This document shows positions 61,001 to 64,000 of a stretch of DNA of 64,000 bases, in pieces. Where the stretch lies: assembly GCA_004794655.1 (NCBI GenBank), contig SMMW01000643.1, positions 206,001 through 270,000 of the forward strand. Direction: 5' to 3'. Under the pieces are notes generated by a model that was given only the letters and a program-made list of their open reading frames with translations, did not search any database and was not told the origin of the DNA. Numbering within the stretch: the stretch's first letter is position 1; every line of letters starts with the position of its first letter. The position numbers and the translations under genes were made by a program. The DNA comes from Marisa cornuarietis. Its lineage: Eukaryota; Mollusca; Gastropoda; Architaenioglossa; Ampullariidae.

Positions 61001-63380
61001 TGGAGCCACTTGCAACATCTTGGGGGCAGTCCACTGGTGTAATGGTTAGCACCTGTCACCAATACAGTGAGGGCTGCCTGTCCTGGGCTCAGCTCTTGTC
61101 TCAGGCACGCTGTTCTTTCTCTGCATGTGACATTTGTTTACAGTCTGGCTGCCTTTCCTTGATATAGCCTTAGTTGCTGACTCCGCTTAAAACACCAATC
61201 CTCCTCCCCTCACCGCCACTTGCAACATCTTAGAAAAAAGAAAAGTAAACTTGCTCCAGAACACCCAGACATAGCCGTAGAAAATGATGGTCAACTGCTG
61301 TGGGAACTTTTTTGTCTAATAACTCATTGTGATTATGGTACATTTTTGGCCAATTTTCAAGAAAACGAAAACAATAGAGAACTTACTACAAGGTCACCAT
61401 CTGTCGAACCCCAATAGAATATGGATGGTGATGGGTAGCATTAGGCCCAGGGATTGGAGGATGTTTGTGAAAAACTGACAACACAATTGTCACGATGTTT
61501 ACAATTACAATATTAGAACACAAATTATCATGATGTTGACAGTAGTTTCAACATCTTCATCTTGCATTTCTATATGTAATTTTAGATCCAGCCTCTTATT
61601 TATACTGTTGCTGATGATGATGTCATCTTGTAATGCGCCAGTTTCCGTATCTCAGAGATGCGCTCAATGCGCAGTGATCCCAACAGCCACCAGACTGCAG
61701 GTCAAATGATCAAGTTCATTTACATTTAAACAAACAACAACAAAATGCAGATGAGGAGACATGAGATGAAAAAGTTTTTTTTTTTGGAAACGTGGGTCTT
61801 CAGTGTTTCCTTGAAAGTTGCAAGACTCTCAGACTCCTTTCGAGAGGGGAAGCGAGTTCCACAGAAGTGGGGCTACATTTGAGAAAGATCTACAACCCAT
61901 TGTCTTTTTGTTTGTGTTCCCTGTCTGAACATTCAGTAGTTGCCCACTACTTTCAAATACTTTGCCATTCTCCTTGATGTTAATACGAGGTCATTAGCTA
62001 ATTCATTTAGTTGTGTTTCACAGAAGAGAGTCACTAAACTACATCCACTCACAATGTGTGCACACCCTTCTAACAGTATCCTGTCTTTGTTCAAAACACA
62101 ATATATCTGACACAATCAGACAACTGACTGATTGAATTCAATATATAGCAAAGACACAGTGTGGAAACTCCAGCCACACAGATCAACACAGAGTGGGGGG
62201 TGGGAATGCAAATAATAAAAATATACACTAAGAATAAAAATACCAAATTCCAAGTGGAGGAGTGAATCAAAGTAATAAACACCCTTGGTTGAAACCGGTC
62301 TCCTGGATGAAGCAGTCCAGGGAGTATAACATTTGTGTGCTGGCAACACTTACACACCCTTCTTTCACTCCCTTGATCTACGCCTACTGCAATATGACCG
62401 GAATAGAAGTCAGGTCCCTGGCCTGCACATCCTTCCATTCATCCAATGATTGTTGTTAATATGCAGTCATGCACAGCAAGAGATCTGTGCTGGGCTTAAG
62501 CATCCTTCGCATTTGGATTCTGCAAAAGACATTTCTAACTTACACTAGAATTTGGACTCAGAACTTCCCATTTTGAAGATATCAGTAGAGTGGGAAGATG
62601 GGTTGTGAAGTGTCGGTAAAACTCACTGAAATATATCCAGCTTACTGACAAGTCATTTCCTGGTGGTTGTTTACAGACATCCAGGTGAAAGCCTCGGGGT
62701 GTCATCATGTGGGAAAGCAAAGTCCTGAACTGGGTTGCAAGGGTCCTCCTCCTTATGCACCAGATGTTACGGTGCACTCTGGGTTCACAGAGTGATATTG
62801 TTTGATGATGGCAGATGCCTAACAGTGGTCAGGACAGGTGTCAAACACATTGTCAAATCAGAGCAGATGTAAACACCTTGACCCACTTTCTAACACATAT
62901 AGGTACATGCCACTTGGGGTCTGTTTTTTTGGCACTGTCTGTATGTGAATCCATTTCGAAACAAATGTGCACCTCCTTCAATATGGAATTTTATTTTCTG
63001 CTACTTAAAACAGAACAAGCAAATGGCTGGATGTCAAAACTGGCTTCTTGACAGTTCCTAGTTTTTCCTGAACAAGTTTTCTAAGACAGCCCTAGATGCA
63101 GAATCAAGCATGTTGGGCTTAGCAAATCCAGTGTAACATCCGTTTCATGTACATGCAGAAAGAGGTTGATCATTAGGCTGAGCTGTAGGTATGACCTACT
63201 AAGAGCAGAGTCAACGTGTTAAATTTATTATTTTGATAATTATTGTGTTTTGACAATTTTGACTAAGATGGCATTGTCTTTGCAGCAACCACTCAGAAAC
63301 TCTTCCAATTGAGGGAAATTTCAGTTTCACCTGTGTTGCAATCTCTCCTGATGGGTGCCTGATAATTCTGGTGAATGAAG
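58056..63380 (+). CDS. PWP2: PWP2 (periodic tryptophan protein 2), first three coding exons; 3' part beyond window
   Basis: PWP2/UTP1 is a tandem WD40 protein of the UTP-B complex, which binds the U3 snoRNP and early pre-rRNA in the nucleolus during 18S rRNA processing. The exons 58056-58073, 60774-60886 and 63286-63380 join in frame. They give MKFSYR + FSNLLGAVYRRGNVEFLPDG .. VGNRVTVFDLK + NNHSETLPIEGNF .. VAISPDGCLIILVNEG, about 75 residues. The MKF.YRFSNLLG.VYRRGN start and ISPVGNRVTVFDLK are distinctive for PWP2. The third exon ends at GTAAGG after one base of a codon; the rest (about 840 residues in relatives) lies to the right. Confidence 0.93.
59060..59975 (+). pseudogene. Tc1/mariner-family transposase pseudogene
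   Basis: Broken + strand frames encode PQRQLSTVNQGRVIAWLSEG (paired-like N-terminal DNA-binding region), then FTDES (first catalytic Asp), GGRSIMVWGGM (the VWGG block), DNLTGAAYKETF and finally NLNPIEQ and WDVLGQQLRANHF. The latter covers the third acidic position region. Several stops and frameshifts are present. Terminal inverted repeats were not identified. Confidence 0.85.
60256..60515. mobile_element. MITE with GGGGCCAGTTGCAC terminal inverted repeats
   Basis: The left end GGGGCCAGTTGCAC(A) is mirrored by GTGCAACTGGCCCC on the right. Similarity continues inward through ACATTTCTAATTTTAAAC versus the complement of GTTTTAAGGTTTAGAAACAT, so the inverted repeats are about 35 bp. Total 260 bp with no coding potential. 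The superfamily is not determined; the target site is unclear. Confidence 0.8.
60774..60886 (+). CDS. PWP2: PWP2 exon 2
   Basis: Encodes FSNLLGAVYRRGNVEFLPDG, DRLISPVGNRVTVFDLK and two bases of the next codon. Acceptor GATGTTTCAG ends at 60773; donor GTGAGT. Confidence 0.95.
61022..61215 (+). mobile_element. tRNA-derived SINE (family 2)
   Basis: Aligns with the copy at 53141: GTAATGGTTAGCACCTGTCA, then CTGTCCTGGGCTCAGCTCTT (diverged B-box), CATGTGACATTTGTTTACAG, CCTTGATATAGCCTTAGTTG and AAAACACCAATCCTCC. Confidence 0.85.
61600..61890. repeat. Dispersed repeat, unclassified
   Basis: GCGCCAGTTTCCGTATCTCA followed by GCGCTCAATGCGC can form a short stem. It recalls the GCGCCATATCCC..GGCGC motif at 1770. 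Downstream GGTCTTCAG..CTTGAAAG..GTTCCACAGA corresponds to the block at 15690-15920. It is likely an antisense tail of an old retroelement. Confidence 0.4.
63286..63380 (+). CDS. PWP2: PWP2 exon 3
   Basis: Encodes NNHSETLPIEGNFSFTCVAI and SPDGCLIILVNE, the first WD40 blade strands, leaving at phase 1. Acceptor TTTGCAG; donor GTAAGG. Confidence 0.93.
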
Positions 63381-64000
63381 GTAAGGCACAAAATAGAAAC
63401 TTTCTTGTGTCTTTTTCAGTTAATGGGCCTGAATTCAGCTGCAGGCTAAAAATATTATTTCACTTGCAATTACCAAAATCAGCAGGTTACAAATGCCTGG
63501 CAAAGAACACCCATGAAATTATTGGCCCATATCTTATCATGTAAGCATGTCATCTTGCTAGGCAAGGATTCTTCCTCTGCATGTGGCATATGTTTACAGG
63601 GCTGGCTGCCTTGCCGTAATATAACCTTAGTTGCTGGCTTGACATAAAACACCAATTTCCCCCTATAATGTTTTGGGTGAAGAGTGCACTTGTGAATGTT
63701 TGTGAGCGTGAATGCTCTCACGGCATTCTTCAATCTTTTTCACACAAAAAGGTGCAGCCAACAATTCCACATTTAATATTTAAAAAGAAAGAAATGAAAG
63801 GGAAAAGCAGAACTGTCTAATAACCGCTAGAAAGTTAGGGTTTCCCCAGCAATGTCACCTATCTGCTTTGTCAGTCCGACGGTCGGGTAATCCTGCACGA
63901 ACGGTCAGGTGAGTCAGTATCCAAAGCACAGAAGTTTACTTCACTGGCATAGAAGTCCACCCGAACAGACAAACAAGGTTGCATCCAAGGCAGGTGAATC
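63381..64000. other. PWP2 intron 3 (partial)
   Basis: Contains a 5'-truncated SINE (63570-63665). The last 160 bases are unique in this window and show no conserved features. Confidence 0.6.
63570..63665 (+). mobile_element. 5'-truncated SINE (family 2)
   Basis: Starts in the SINE body: CTCTGCATGTGGCATATGTT, then TGCCTTGCCGTAATATAACC and CATAAAACACCAATTTCCCC. The tRNA-like head is missing. Confidence 0.75.

Larger units (their letters stand above)
60887..63285. other. PWP2 intron 2
   Basis: 2.4 kb. It contains a SINE (61022-61215) and part of a dispersed repeat (about 61600-61890). 61900-63280 shows nothing recognised. Confidence 0.7.

Overview
This 64 kb window is animal nuclear DNA. The genes are split by canonical GT/AG introns, and the intervening DNA is full of CR1-like and I/Jockey-like LINEs, Ty3/gypsy LTR elements, tRNA-derived SINEs, MITEs and minisatellites. 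The repeat families look lophotrochozoan, most likely a mollusc and perhaps a gastropod. That placement is inference; the sequence does not name the species.

Three protein-coding genes are supported. (1) TRAP1, the mitochondrial HSP90, lies on the + strand. Sixteen coding exons can be placed from 1278 to the stop at 50560-50562. They run from just before the ATPase domain to the C-terminus, about 628 residues; the presequence exon(s) are upstream of the window. (2) The 16-kDa proteolipid c subunit of the V-type ATPase (ATP6V0C/Vha16) lies on the - strand. Three coding exons between 57769 and 55432 give a complete 160-residue protein. (3) PWP2, a UTP-B subunit of the small-subunit processome, lies on the + strand. 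Its first three coding exons (58056-63380, about 75 residues) are present and the gene runs off the right edge. PWP2 and the V-ATPase gene are head to head, with 286 bp between their start codons. That interval holds a YY1-like motif and two E-boxes of the MiT/TFE type.

Layout. 1-26 kb: TRAP1 exons, with introns carrying transposon fragments and short tandem repeats. 26-50.4 kb: the last TRAP1 intron (24.5 kb), which holds a rearranged Ty3/gypsy element, LINE pieces and then a chain of minisatellites (41/49-bp, 26-bp, 25-bp, ~55-bp, 42-bp, 32/23-bp, ~100-bp and 49-bp units). 50.5-54 kb: TRAP1 3' UTR and an intergenic stretch with one SINE. 54-57.8 kb: the V-ATPase gene. 58-64 kb: the PWP2 5' portion, with a dead Tc1/mariner copy, a MITE and two SINEs in its introns.

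Two observations stand out. First, in at least three TRAP1 introns (after the exons ending at 1360, 11187 and 25957; weakly also 7673) the 3' end of the exon has been tandemly copied, with its 5' splice site, into the adjacent intron. Second, the paired arrays at 45.4-46.05 kb and 46.1-47.2 kb both appear to have grown from one tRNA-derived SINE: the 42-bp array is an expansion between its A-box and B-box regions, and the 32/23-bp array is an expansion of its 3' body. I found no prokaryotic features, CRISPR arrays or functional RNA genes.
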